Of a stretch of DNA of 34,058 bases, positions 9,168-17,136 are shown piece by piece. The notes under the pieces are model-generated. The model made no database searches. It was not told the origin of the DNA and saw nothing but the letters and a program-made list of their open reading frames with translations. The first letter of the stretch is position 1. The number at the start of each line of letters is the position of its first letter. Position numbers and translations under genes: made by a program. Source of the stretch: Desulfobulbaceae bacterium (GTDB taxonomy: Bacteria; Desulfobacterota; Desulfobulbia; Desulfobulbales; Desulfobulbaceae); assembly GCA_019163135.1 (NCBI GenBank), contig JAFLKR010000201.1, positions 1 through 34,058 on the forward strand. Reading direction: 5' to 3'.

Positions 9168-9260
9168 GGCAGGTGCCGCTAGGGGAACTGCTAGAAGGGC
9201 AGGGATTTCCCGCCACGGGAGGAGCAACTCTCAGGTGGGAAAGGGGCGTCCAGGAGGTGA
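9168..9260 (+). ncRNA. Cobalamin-riboswitch-like sequence, apparently degenerate
   Basis: Several boxes of the cobalamin riboswitch appear in the right order on the plus strand. They are GGCAGGTGCC (9168-9177), AGGGGAAC (9181-9188), a small CTGC/GCAG hairpin, CCCGCCAC (9209-9216), GTGGGAAAGG (9235-9244) and CCAGGAG (9250-9256). Missing are the GGTGNNAATCC loop and the closing ACCTGCC that should pair with the 5' GGCAGGT. It has no sense-strand gene for over 600 bases. It may be a remnant, or the resemblance may be fortuitous. The rest of the spacer 8923-9305 shows only the hairpin at 9046 and a TTTTCGCGAAAA palindrome at 9154-9165. Confidence 0.22.
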
Positions 9261-9305
9261 TAGGCGATACAGAAAAGCGGCAGGGGCTGTTTTGAAAACG
9301 ATCCG

Positions 9306-9677
9306 TCAGGTAAATAATACCAACAACCAGGTAAGCCCGGCGTTGACCAGCGACATGGACACCGCCGCCGAGCCTAAATCCTTGGCCAAGCCGGATAATT
9401 CGTGTCGATCGAGGCTGATTCGGTTGACCACCACCTCGACTGCGGTATTGAGCAGTTCGACAATCATAACCAGCAGCAGGCTACCGACGAGGAGGGCGCG
9501 TTCGAGGCCGCTGTCGCCGAGCCAGCAGGCCAGGGGAATCAGTACCGCGCCCAGCAGCAATTCCTGGCGAAAGGCCTCTTCGTTTTTCCAGGCTGCTGAA
9601 ATCCCGGCATAGGAACAGGTTATAGCTCTCTTCAACCGCATGAAGCCGGTTCCGTTCACTTTCTGCTCTGAGGTCAT
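9306..9677 (-). CDS. dgkA: Diacylglycerol kinase (DgkA family)
   Basis: A 123-residue integral membrane kinase of the prokaryotic DgkA family, which phosphorylates diacylglycerol (or undecaprenol in some members) for lipid recycling at the inner membrane. It shows the family core NEEAFRQELLL, then helix two, then the signature VELLNTAVEVVVNRI with the catalytic ELLNTAVE stretch, then KDLGSAAVSMSLV in the last helix. Length equals that of E. coli DgkA. The ATG at 9677 is preceded by TTAGGAGAGAGGG, which favours it over upstream in-frame starts. Confidence 0.93.
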   Translation of the reverse strand: MTSEQKVNGTGFMRLKRAITCSYAGISAAWKNEEAFRQELLLGAVLIPLACWLGDSGLERALLVGSLLLVMIVELLNTAVEVVVNRISLDRHELSGLAKDLGSAAVSMSLVNAGLTWLLVLFT

Positions 9678-9918
9678 GCGGTCGCCCTCTCTCCTAAGTT
9701 GCGTCATCGCGCTGTCGCTCGATGTAAAGTACAGATTCCAGATCAAACTTAAAAAGGATAGGTACACTATTTTTTCCATCTTTTCCAGGGACTTTTCTGT
9801 CGCATGCTAGCCTGCGGACCCTGTCTCTTCAGCAGGTGCTGCAAATAGAAAATGAATTGCCGCCTTAATCACCTTGTGGTATCTGTTGAGCAGATATTAA
9901 TACATCCGGGGTAGAAAT

Positions 9919-10290
9919 ATGGATTGTGAAACATTTGCTAACCTGCGGTCGAGATTAGGGAAAACTCAGAAAAATCTTGCAGGGCTCCTTGGCGTTTCCT
10001 TGAAAGCCGTGCAAAGCTATGAACAGGGATGGAGATCGATTCCCCTTCATGTCGAACGGCAACTCTATTTTCTGACCGTGAACCAGCGATGCGATGGTTT
10101 GAACAAGCGCAAAGATTGCTGGAACATTAAAAAATGCGAACACAAAAAGGGTTGCCCCGCGTGGGAATTTCAGGCCGGTCACCTCTGCTGGTTTCTCAGC
10201 GGCACTCTTTGTGAATGCACCGCAGCACAAAGTTGGAAGGAAAAAATGACGATCTGTCGAAAATGTGAGGTCCTGACTTCTTTGCTTTGA
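9919..10290 (+). CDS. HTH (XRE-type) protein with C-terminal two-CW cysteine domain
   Basis: A 123-residue two-domain protein. Residues 5-55 form an XRE-like helix-turn-helix (LRSRLGKTQKNLAGLLGVS, then VQSYEQGWRSIP). Residues 66-120 are cysteine-rich, with C67, C73, C79, C90, C98, C100, C113 and C116. Two Cys-Trp pairs (67-68 and 90-91) give the two-CW pattern ending in SWKEKMTICRKCEV. Such domains recur in Desulfobacterota and probably bind zinc or an Fe-S cluster. A DNA-binding sensor of metal or redox state is a reasonable inference but is not shown. It is monocistronic, in front of mnmA. Confidence 0.75.
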   Translation: MDCETFANLRSRLGKTQKNLAGLLGVSLKAVQSYEQGWRSIPLHVERQLYFLTVNQRCDGLNKRKDCWNIKKCEHKKGCPAWEFQAGHLCWFLSGTLCECTAAQSWKEKMTICRKCEVLTSLL

Positions 10291-10384
10291 CCGCGATCCG
10301 GCCGTCTTCTTCCCCTATGCATACATTGCCGCCCTTCAATCCTTCTTCTTTTTCCAGTTGCAGTCCCCCGGCGGGCCATTGTCC

Positions 10385-11443
10385 ATGCCTGCACTAAAAG
10401 TCGGCATAGCCATGAGCGGCGGTGTAGACTCCACCATCGCCGCCTCCTTGCTCCGAGACCAAGGCTTTGCGGTCCATGGATTTTTCATGATCTTGCCCCT
10501 CCCCAATTTGGCCAGGCAGTTACTCCGGGTGCAGGAAGTCGCGGCCAACTTATCGATCCCGCTTGAGCTTATTGATTTGCGGCAGCAGTTTTCCGAACAG
10601 ATCATTGGCACCTTTATCAACGGCTATCTTGCAGGCCAAACCCCAAATCCCTGTGTGCAGTGCAATCAAAGCATCAAATTCGGAGCGTTCGCCCAAGCCA
10701 TGCTGAACGCGGGGATGAACAAGGTCGCCACCGGTCATTATGCCAGGGTACAGCGGAGCGGTGATGATTGCTATATTGCGCGGGGAGTCGACCGGGTGAA
10801 AGATCAGTCCTATTTCCTGGCCCAACTCAGCTCGGCGAAATTGCAGTCGGTGCTTTTTCCCCTGGGTGATTGGACCAAAGCGCAAGTCTACCCGCATGCC
10901 CAAGCGCTCGGTTTTCAGTTTCAGGGTGAGGAAAGCCAGGATGTCTGTTTTCTTTCCCAGGGCTTGTCGGCTTTTCTTGCTCAACATGGTGTGCAGGAAA
11001 GTATTGGTCCGATTGTCGCTCTCGATGGCACTCTGCTGGGTGAGCATCAAGGAATCTGGAACTACACCATCGGCCAGCGACGCGGCCTTGGGCTGCCGGA
11101 TGCTACCCCCTGGTATGTGGTCGGTTTGGATGGACCCGGAAACCGGGTGGTCGTCGGGAAAAACAGCGATCTCCAACAGTCGGCCTGTACCGTTCACAGC
11201 CTGCGATGGACGCCGACGTTGCCTCCTTTCCCCTGGCGCGGTCAGGTCCAACTGCGTTCGCGACATACCCCTGCGCTGGGCGAACTCCGCCCGTTCGGGC
11301 CTACTTGCTGGCAAATCATTTTCGATATCCCGCAACGCGCTATAACCCCCGGCCAGTACGCGGTCTTTTATGATGATGATCGGGTGGTGGGCAGCGCCTT
11401 GATCGCTGCACCCGGATCAATAACAGGAGCCGTCGCCTCGTGA
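10385..11443 (+). CDS. mnmA: tRNA-specific 2-thiouridylase MnmA
   Basis: A 352-residue enzyme that makes 2-thiouridine at wobble U34 of Lys, Glu and Gln tRNAs using ATP and a sulfur relay. The PP-loop SGGVDS is at residues 11-16. The catalytic cysteine in TPNPCVQCN is C90, and the second, persulfide-receiving cysteine in SQDVCFL is C188. The TGHYARV and IGQRRGLGL stretches are characteristic. An in-frame TTG nine codons upstream is less likely as start; neither has a good ribosome binding site. Its stop overlaps the start of mtaB by 4 bases, so the two tRNA modification genes are coupled. Confidence 0.94.
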   Translation: MPALKVGIAMSGGVDSTIAASLLRDQGFAVHGFFMILPLPNLARQLLRVQEVAANLSIPLELIDLRQQFSEQIIGTFINGYLAGQTPNPCVQCNQSIKFGAFAQAMLNAGMNKVATGHYARVQRSGDDCYIARGVDRVKDQSYFLAQLSSAKLQSVLFPLGDWTKAQVYPHAQALGFQFQGEESQDVCFLSQGLSAFLAQHGVQESIGPIVALDGTLLGEHQGIWNYTIGQRRGLGLPDATPWYVVGLDGPGNRVVVGKNSDLQQSACTVHSLRWTPTLPPFPWRGQVQLRSRHTPALGELRPFGPTCWQIIFDIPQRAITPGQYAVFYDDDRVVGSALIAAPGSITGAVAS

Positions 11444-12774
11444 AGAAAATTGCCATCACCACCTTGGGCTGCAAGGTCAATCAGTTCGAGTCAGCCGGCT
11501 TTGCCACCGGATTCGAGGCCTTGGGCTGCGAAATGGTCCCCTTTCAGGCAACAGCAGATGTCTATGTGATCAACACTTGCACGGTCACCGCCAAGGCTGG
11601 GCAGCAGTCACGACAACTGATCCGTCGCATCCTGCATGCCCATCCCGAGGCGCGCATCGTGGTCACCGGTTGCTATGCCCAGATGGACCCGGAGACCGTG
11701 CTTGGTCTTGCCGACCAGCCAGTGACCATCATCGGCAACGGCAACAAACACCGACTGGTGGAGGCCGCCCTGGCCGAAGGACCACCCGATCTGGTCATGC
11801 TCATGGGCCAGATTCGCCGCAAGAAAGAAATCTGCGATCTGCCGGTCAGTCGCTTTCGGGGACGGACCAGGGCTTATCTCCGTATTCAGGATGGTTGCGA
11901 TAATTTCTGCTCCTACTGTATCGTGCCTTACACCCGGGGACGCAGCCGCAGTCTGCCGTTGGCGGCGGTGCTTCGACAGGTGAAAACTTTTGTCGACCAA
12001 GGCTACCGGGAACTGGTCGTCACTGGCATCAATGTCGGCAAATACGGTCTCGATCTGGCCGAACGGCAGAGTATCTATAGCCTCCTGGACCGTATCTGCG
12101 GCGATTTCCCCCAACTCCGGATGCGATTGAGTTCGATCGAGCCGACCGAGGTCAACGATCTCCTCCTGGAGTTGATGCTGCGCCATGCCAATTTCATGCC
12201 TCATTTGCACATCCCCCTGCAGAGCGGCGACGATGAGGTCCTGGCGCGCATGAACCGGCGCTACACCCGATCCGAGTTTGCAGCGGTGATCCAACTGGTC
12301 CACAGAATCCTTCCCTCGGCGGCCATCGGCTGCGATGTCCTGGGCGGTTTTCCCGGCGAATCCGAGCAGGCTGCAGAAAATACTTACCAATTGCTGGCAG
12401 AGCTGCCGGTGAGTTACCTTCATGTCTTTCCCTATTCCCGGCGTCCTGGGACCCTGGCCGCCACATTTGGCCAACAGCTCCCCGGCCCGGTGAAAGATGC
12501 CAGGGTACAGCGGTTACGGATTTTGGATGCGGAAAAACGTAAGCGGTTTTACCAGGACCAGATCGGCCAGACTCATCGAGTCCTGGTGGAACGACGAAAC
12601 CTCAAAAGCGGCCTCCTGCAAGGGTTTTCCGAAAATTATATGCCGATCCTCTTTCCCGGAACTACAGGTCTCTTGCGGCGGGTTGTCCCTGTCCGGCTGA
12701 CCGCGATGGACCATGGCCAACCTTTTGGCGGGGTTGTTGACGAGTTGCTTGAGGAAAATCAAGGGAACGGGTAA
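11440..12774 (+). CDS. mtaB: tRNA (t6A37) methylthiotransferase MtaB
   Basis: A 444-residue radical-SAM methylthiotransferase that converts t6A37 to ms2t6A in ANN-decoding tRNAs. The N-terminal UPF0004 domain supplies C11, C47 and C78 for one Fe-S cluster. The radical SAM motif CDNFCSYC gives C153, C157 and C160. The sequence GINVGKYGLDL and the overall order identify MtaB rather than MiaB or RimO. A TRAM-like tail completes it. It begins with GTG overlapping the mnmA stop (GTGA). Confidence 0.94.
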   Translation: MKKIAITTLGCKVNQFESAGFATGFEALGCEMVPFQATADVYVINTCTVTAKAGQQSRQLIRRILHAHPEARIVVTGCYAQMDPETVLGLADQPVTIIGNGNKHRLVEAALAEGPPDLVMLMGQIRRKKEICDLPVSRFRGRTRAYLRIQDGCDNFCSYCIVPYTRGRSRSLPLAAVLRQVKTFVDQGYRELVVTGINVGKYGLDLAERQSIYSLLDRICGDFPQLRMRLSSIEPTEVNDLLLELMLRHANFMPHLHIPLQSGDDEVLARMNRRYTRSEFAAVIQLVHRILPSAAIGCDVLGGFPGESEQAAENTYQLLAELPVSYLHVFPYSRRPGTLAATFGQQLPGPVKDARVQRLRILDAEKRKRFYQDQIGQTHRVLVERRNLKSGLLQGFSENYMPILFPGTTGLLRRVVPVRLTAMDHGQPFGGVVDELLEENQGNG

Positions 12775-12806
12775 GTTGCTGAGTCAAACGGAAAAGGAAC
12801 AAGCGG

Positions 12807-14045
12807 ATGATCGGAGAAATAATCGCCATTGGGGACGAACTGACCTCTGGCCGGATAACCAACACCACCAGCGGCTATGCCGCTCAGGAACTGTTTTTGC
12901 TGGGTCATGAGATCCTGGCTATGCACACTATCGGTGATGCGCCGGAACTCATCGGCAGCACGCTCAAGACTGCACTGGAGCGCGCCGATTTTGTGATTGT
13001 CACCGGGGGGCTGGGCGCGACCAGCGACGATTTGACCAACGAGGCTGTGGTCCAGGCCCTTGGGCTTACGACTGCGGTGCACCCCGGCGTGCATGCCAAT
13101 CTCAACGCGCGCCTATCCCGCGAACTGCAAAGCGGCTCGATATCACTAGCAAAACTTGCCCAACTTCCTGAAGGCGCCGAGGTCCTGGATGACGACTGTC
13201 GCATGGCCGGCTACCTGCTCCGATATAACGGCAAACCGATCTTTTTTCTCCCTGGGGTGCCGCCCCAGATGGAGATATTGCTGCACCGTAAGGTGCTTCC
13301 GGGACTGCGTACTTTTTTTCCTTCCCAGGCGCCCCCAGTCTGTCAGCAGATCTATCGCACCTGCGGCCTGCAGGAAGTCGCAATCAACCGGCTCCTGCTT
13401 CCCTTGGAGGAGAATCGATCCCTCCAGGTTGGCTACTATCCGGTCGGTTGCGAGGTCCACGTCAGCCTTACCATTCCCAACCTTGCCCACGGGATGAAAG
13501 ATCCCCTTTTTTTAGAAACCGATGCTTTTATTAGAAAGGCCTTAGAACACCATCTTTTTGGGACCGGCAAAGAAACTTTGGCCTCGGTCACCGGCCAACT
13601 GCTTAAAAGCAGGGGCCTTGTGCTCGGAGTGGCCGAATCCTGCACCGGCGGTTTGATCAGCAGCACCATCACCGAGACGGCAGGCAGTTCCCAATGGTTT
13701 GGAGGCGGCGTGGTGGTGTATTCCAACCAACTCAAACACCTGCTGCTCGATATCGATCCCGCTTTCCTGGCCCAACATGGAGCGGTGAGCCATGAAACCG
13801 CCCAGGCCATGGCCACCCAGACCGCGGTTCGGCTGCAATGCGATATCGCAATCTCGGCCACCGGGGTCGCCGGACCGGATGGCGGTTCCGCCGAGAAGCC
13901 GGTGGGTACAGTGTACCTGGGACTGTCGTACCGGAACCGGGTCATTGACCAGTTGTGTCATTTCACCGGGTCCCGTCGGCAGATTCAGGAAAAAACCACG
14001 CAAACCGTACTGGATCTGGTGCGCCGAGCGTTACTCGAGAATTAA
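12807..14045 (+). CDS. cinA: CinA family protein, nicotinamide-nucleotide amidase
   Basis: 412 residues. The N-terminal molybdopterin-binding-like (COG1058) domain has IGDELTSG and [10 protein letters not shown]. The C-terminal CinA/PncC domain has the [10 protein letters not shown] and [11 protein letters not shown] motifs of NMN deamidase. It recycles NMN formed by DNA ligase and pairs commonly with recA in bacteria. AAGGAAC lies about ten bases before the ATG. It ends 23 bases before recA, consistent with a cinA-recA operon. Confidence 0.94.
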   Translation: MIGEIIAIGDELTSGRITNTTSGYAAQELFLLGHEILAMHTIGDAPELIGSTLKTALERADFVIVTGGLGATSDDLTNEAVVQALGLTTAVHPGVHANLNARLSRELQSGSISLAKLAQLPEGAEVLDDDCRMAGYLLRYNGKPIFFLPGVPPQMEILLHRKVLPGLRTFFPSQAPPVCQQIYRTCGLQEVAINRLLLPLEENRSLQVGYYPVGCEVHVSLTIPNLAHGMKDPLFLETDAFIRKALEHHLFGTGKETLASVTGQLLKSRGLVLGVAESCTGGLISSTITETAGSSQWFGGGVVVYSNQLKHLLLDIDPAFLAQHGAVSHETAQAMATQTAVRLQCDIAISATGVAGPDGGSAEKPVGTVYLGLSYRNRVIDQLCHFTGSRRQIQEKTTQTVLDLVRRALLEN

Positions 14046-14068
14046 TATCAGTCAGAAGGGAGATTTCC

Positions 14069-15172
14069 ATGACAGTGTCAAATGAAGTAAGTGAAGGTCG
14101 CCTCAAAAGCGTCGACAATGCCATCACCCAGATCCATCGGCAGTTCGGCAAGGGGTCAATCATGCGCTTAGGTACCACCGAACGGGAAAATATTCCGGTT
14201 ATCCCGACCGGTATCCTCTCGGTCGATCTGGCCCTTGGGGTCGGCGGCCTGCCCCGCGGGCGCGTTACTGAGATTTATGGCCCGGAGGCCTCGGGCAAGA
14301 CTACCTTGGCCCTGCATGTCATTGCTGAAGCCCAGCGAGCGGGCGGCAATGCCGCCTTTATCGATGCCGAGCATGCCCTGGACACCAGCTATGCGGAACG
14401 GTTGGGAGTGGACACCGACAATCTGCTCATTTCCCAGCCCGACTTCGGTGAACAGGCTTTGGAAATTGCTGAAATTCTGATCCGCAGCGGCGGCATCGAT
14501 GTGGTGGTTATTGACTCGGTGGCCGCTCTGGTGCCCCGAGCCGAAATCGACGGCAATGTCGGTGATCATCATGTCGGGCTCCAGGCCCGCCTGATGTCGC
14601 ATGCCATGCGCAAGTTCACCGGGGTGCTTAGCCGTACCAACACCGTGCTGATTTTTATCAACCAGATCCGGATGAAGATCGGGGTGATGTTCGGTAATCC
14701 CGAGACCACCACCGGCGGTAATGCCCTGAAATTTTACAGTTCTATCCGGATCGACATCCGCAAGACCACCCAGATTAAGGAGGGAACCGATGTTATCGGC
14801 AACCTGACTAAGGTCAAAGTCGTTAAGAATAAGGTGGCTCCGCCTTTCAAACAGGCGGATGTGGATATCATCTATGGCGAGGGCATTTCCAGGACCGGCG
14901 ACCTGCTCGATCTGGGCGTGACCCATGGGGTGGTAGACAAGAGCGGCTCCTGGTATTCCTATCAGGACGAGCGCATCGGCCAAGGCCGCGAAAACGCCAA
15001 GAAATTCTTGAAAGAACATCCGGAGAGCATGGACAGCATCGAACGCAAGATTCGGCTGGCTTTGGGCATGGCGGTTACCGGCGAAGAACCTGCGGCCGTA
15101 AAACCGACAGCCGTAAAACCCATAGTTGAAAAACCCGTAGCTGAAAAACCTGCAGCCGAAAAATCGGCCTGA
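14069..15172 (+). CDS. recA: Recombinase RecA
   Basis: The 367-residue strand-exchange protein. Walker A is GPEASGKTT (residues 71-79), Walker B is [10 protein letters not shown], and loop L2 lies around [15 protein letters not shown]. The start is fixed by AGAAGGGAG before the ATG at 14069; an open frame extends upstream only because it overlaps cinA in another frame. The C-terminal tail is made of five-residue units of the type (A/V)(V/E)KP, about six in a row, an unusual low-complexity extension in place of the usual acidic tail. I saw no LexA box upstream. Confidence 0.97.
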   Translation: MTVSNEVSEGRLKSVDNAITQIHRQFGKGSIMRLGTTERENIPVIPTGILSVDLALGVGGLPRGRVTEIYGPEASGKTTLALHVIAEAQRAGGNAAFIDAEHALDTSYAERLGVDTDNLLISQPDFGEQALEIAEILIRSGGIDVVVIDSVAALVPRAEIDGNVGDHHVGLQARLMSHAMRKFTGVLSRTNTVLIFINQIRMKIGVMFGNPETTTGGNALKFYSSIRIDIRKTTQIKEGTDVIGNLTKVKVVKNKVAPPFKQADVDIIYGEGISRTGDLLDLGVTHGVVDKSGSWYSYQDERIGQGRENAKKFLKEHPESMDSIERKIRLALGMAVTGEEPAAVKPTAVKPIVEKPVAEKPAAEKSA

Positions 15173-15192
15173 AGCGTTCGTCTCGTCTTCCG

Positions 15193-15226
15193 CCTTGCTC
15201 AAGTCCCGCTGTGGATTTGGGCAAGG
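15193..15226 (+). terminator. Hairpin terminator after recA
   Basis: CCTTGCTCAAGTCC pairs along all 14 positions with GGATTTGGGCAAGG (two G-T wobbles) around a 6-base loop. Only a weak T-containing tail follows. Its position 20 bases after the recA stop supports a terminator role. Confidence 0.6.
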
Positions 15227-15297
15227 TCGGTCCGTTATTCCCGACATTACCTGTCAGTAAAATCACTTAGGCTTTACATTAATGGAGGAGAAAATAC

Positions 15298-15987
15298 TTG
15301 CGTATTCATGCGTTGCAGCACGTTGCGTTTGAAGGACTCGGCCATATCGGGTCCTGGATAGCAGCCGAGGAGCATCAACTCACCGTTACCCGTCTGTATG
15401 AAGGTGGGGCGTTGCCCGATCCCAATGATTTTGATCGGCTGATAATCATGGGCGGACCGATGAATATCTACGAGGATGACCGGTATCCCTGGCTGAGCGG
15501 TGAAAAGGTGTTGATCCGGCAAGCGATCAAGGCTGGCAAATCCGCGGTCGGTATCTGTCTGGGGGCCCAGTTGCTGGCGGACGCCCTCGGATCACCGGTC
15601 TTTGCCGGCCAAGAGAAGGAGATTGGCTGGTTGCCGATTAGGCTAACCGAGGCGGGAAAACACACTGGTTTGCTCTCCGGTCTGCCGAATCAGTCCACCG
15701 TCTTTCACTGGCACGGCGACACCTTTGCAATCCCCGAGGGCGCCATCCATCTGGCCGAGAGCGAAGGGTGCAGCAGTCAGGCCTTTCTCTATGACAACCG
15801 TATCCTCGGGCTGCAGTTTCATCTTGAATCGACCCCGGAAACGGTGGGGCAGATCCTGGCACACTGCCGCGATGAGTTGGTGCCGGGACGATATATCCAG
15901 ACCGAAGACCTTATCAATGCAGCTGACCCGGTGTTCTATCTGCAGATTAACAACCTGCTGGAGACCCTGCTGGCTCGATTGCCATGA
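15298..15987 (+). CDS. Class I glutamine amidotransferase (GMP-synthase-like GATase domain)
   Basis: A 229-residue standalone GATase1 domain. The nucleophile is in VGICLGAQLLADALG near residue 88, and the His/Glu of the triad lie in LGLQFHLEST near residue 178. MGGPMNIYEDD near residue 51 supplies the oxyanion-strand pattern. Such proteins resemble the glutaminase part of GMP synthase, but the acceptor substrate is not known. The start is a TTG: a strong GGAGGAGA (15284-15291) sits seven bases before it and no ATG fits the family N terminus MRIHALQHV. Confidence 0.88.
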   Translation: MRIHALQHVAFEGLGHIGSWIAAEEHQLTVTRLYEGGALPDPNDFDRLIIMGGPMNIYEDDRYPWLSGEKVLIRQAIKAGKSAVGICLGAQLLADALGSPVFAGQEKEIGWLPIRLTEAGKHTGLLSGLPNQSTVFHWHGDTFAIPEGAIHLAESEGCSSQAFLYDNRILGLQFHLESTPETVGQILAHCRDELVPGRYIQTEDLINAADPVFYLQINNLLETLLARLP

Positions 15988-16085
15988 TCAGGCTACCCTG
16001 GAGCAATCGGGCGATTGAAAGAGGAGGGGATGGTCTCGTAATTCGTCGGAATTTGGTGAATGTGTTGGAGGTAGGGAGTGAGAAT

Positions 16086-16113
16086 GCTCCAGATAAGTTG
16101 ATCTATCTGGAGC
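16086..16113. terminator. Perfect 10-bp hairpin between converging genes
   Basis: GCTCCAGATA (16086-16095) pairs perfectly with TATCTGGAGC (16104-16113) around an 8-base loop. It lies about 100 bases after the amidotransferase stop and about 50 bases beyond the stop of the facing gene. The nearest T-run (16130-16135) is 17 bases away, so it is not a canonical intrinsic terminator. A role in ending converging transcripts is the simplest reading. Confidence 0.4.
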
Positions 16114-16161
16114 ACGGTGTACGGTCAGAATTTTTAAGAGAAGAACAGAATAAAGATTTAC

Positions 16162-16524
16162 TCAGATAACGTCGTCGCCGCTTAAAGGATCTTCTTCATC
16201 CCCCAAAGGGTCGTCCGGATCTTCTTCATCGCTGTCATCCGAAAATTCATCGGTGTCTTCATAAAACTCCTCATCTTCATCCGGCGAGATTTCAGGCGTT
16301 GAGCTATCGTCCGGTGAACGCACCGCTTTCGGTATTTTGGATTCAGGGAGGATGAATTCCCGTATTTTTTCGACTTCTTCTGGAAGAAGGAGGTCGGCCT
16401 GACAGGCTTTACATCCTTTGACATGTTGATCGACAAATTGCATCATCCGGGCAGGAGCCATGGTTTCCTGTTTGACCCGGGTGTACCAATCTTTGATCAG
16501 GCGTATGAGTTGTTCACATTCCAT
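16162..16524 (-). CDS. Small protein with H-x3-C-x2-C motif and highly acidic tail (unknown)
   Basis: 120 residues, not recognised. The N-terminal half has C3 and H34-x3-C38-x2-C41, a spacing seen in anti-sigma-factor zinc fingers (zf-HC2 type). The C-terminal third (about residues 71-120) is nearly all Asp, Glu, Ser and Pro. There is no membrane segment, so it is not a typical membrane-bound anti-sigma factor. No good ribosome binding site precedes the ATG. Codon use and compositional coherence support a real gene. It stands alone, just upstream of and divergent from selC. Confidence 0.65.
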   Translation of the reverse strand: MECEQLIRLIKDWYTRVKQETMAPARMMQFVDQHVKGCKACQADLLLPEEVEKIREFILPESKIPKAVRSPDDSSTPEISPDEDEEFYEDTDEFSDDSDEEDPDDPLGDEEDPLSGDDVI

Positions 16525-16642
16525 TGAATAATAGAGGCGTAGCGCCCTTCCTGTCAGTCTGGCTGAGGTATGAGTTTACCGGAGTAATATAATAAAAAGT
16601 TGTTTTTCTGGTCAATAAATATTAATGATATTCATACACTTC

Positions 16643-16740
16643 GGAAGTGGAAAGGGCTCTGGTGGCTCTCCCGGACTTCAAATCCGGTGTGCTGGGTGAA
16701 TAGCCCGGCTGGTGGGTTCGATTCCCATGCACTTCCGCCA
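16643..16740 (+). tRNA. selC: tRNA-Sec (anticodon TCA), island attachment site
   Basis: A 98-base tRNA with the features of selenocysteine tRNA. It has an extended acceptor stem (GGAAGTGG against GCACTTCC, last pair mismatched), anticodon loop CTTCAAA (TCA, reads UGA), a long variable arm (GCTGGG/CCCGGC stem), T loop TTCGATT, discriminator G and encoded CCA ending at 16740. It shows that the organism makes selenoproteins. A P4-type integrase gene begins 396 bases downstream in the same direction, the usual layout when an island has inserted into the 3' end of the tRNA gene. Confidence 0.96.
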
Positions 16741-16853
16741 CACTTCATTCATCAATATTCAGTCTCGTCCAGTCCAACGCGTGTAATCCCAGAGTTTTCT
16801 GCTTTTAACGTCCGCTGCAGTCCGGATAAATGTCGTTGACATTCTCACGATAA

Positions 16854-16996
16854 ACACGGTGTCAAATACGGTATCGACTAATCGGTGATTTCTGATACCG
16901 TGTTTCCGTCTCGCTGCAATTCTACAGGCGTTTCCAAGGATTGTCAGCGTAAGATACGGTATCACTTCCAAGAATAGCTCCAAGCCGATACCGTGC
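16854..16996. repeat. Five copies of ATACGGTATC-type motif between selC and integrase
   Basis: Copies are ACACGGTGTC (16854-16863), ATACGGTATC (16866-16875), its reverse complement form GATACCGTGT (16894-16903), ATACGGTATC (16954-16963) and GATACCGTGC (16987-16996). The mixed orientation and position in the attachment arm suggest arm-type binding sites of the integrase or operators of a recombination-directionality factor. Apart from these, the gene-free stretch 16741-17136 shows nothing else I can name. Confidence 0.6.
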
Positions 16997-17136
16997 AGAT
17001 TTGCTATTTATTATCAAGTGACGACAAATCGTTAAAGTTTATCACTTTGCAAGTCTGGTCGTGTTGGATATACATATGTGGCCGTGCAAGGCCTTATCTC
17101 TTGTTAGTTGCACTTTAAAACGTAGGAGATGTCGAT

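Noticed and set aside
9200-9260. Possible glycine riboswitch (GGAGCAA followed by CTCTCAGG on the plus strand)
   Set aside because: There is no properly placed GGAGAG strand for P1, no downstream sense gene, and a cobalamin-type box order fits the surrounding sequence better, though still weakly.
15984-16169. Plus-strand reading of 61 codons after the amidotransferase
   Set aside because: It overlaps the preceding stop, contains the perfect hairpin, has no ribosome binding site and no family resemblance.
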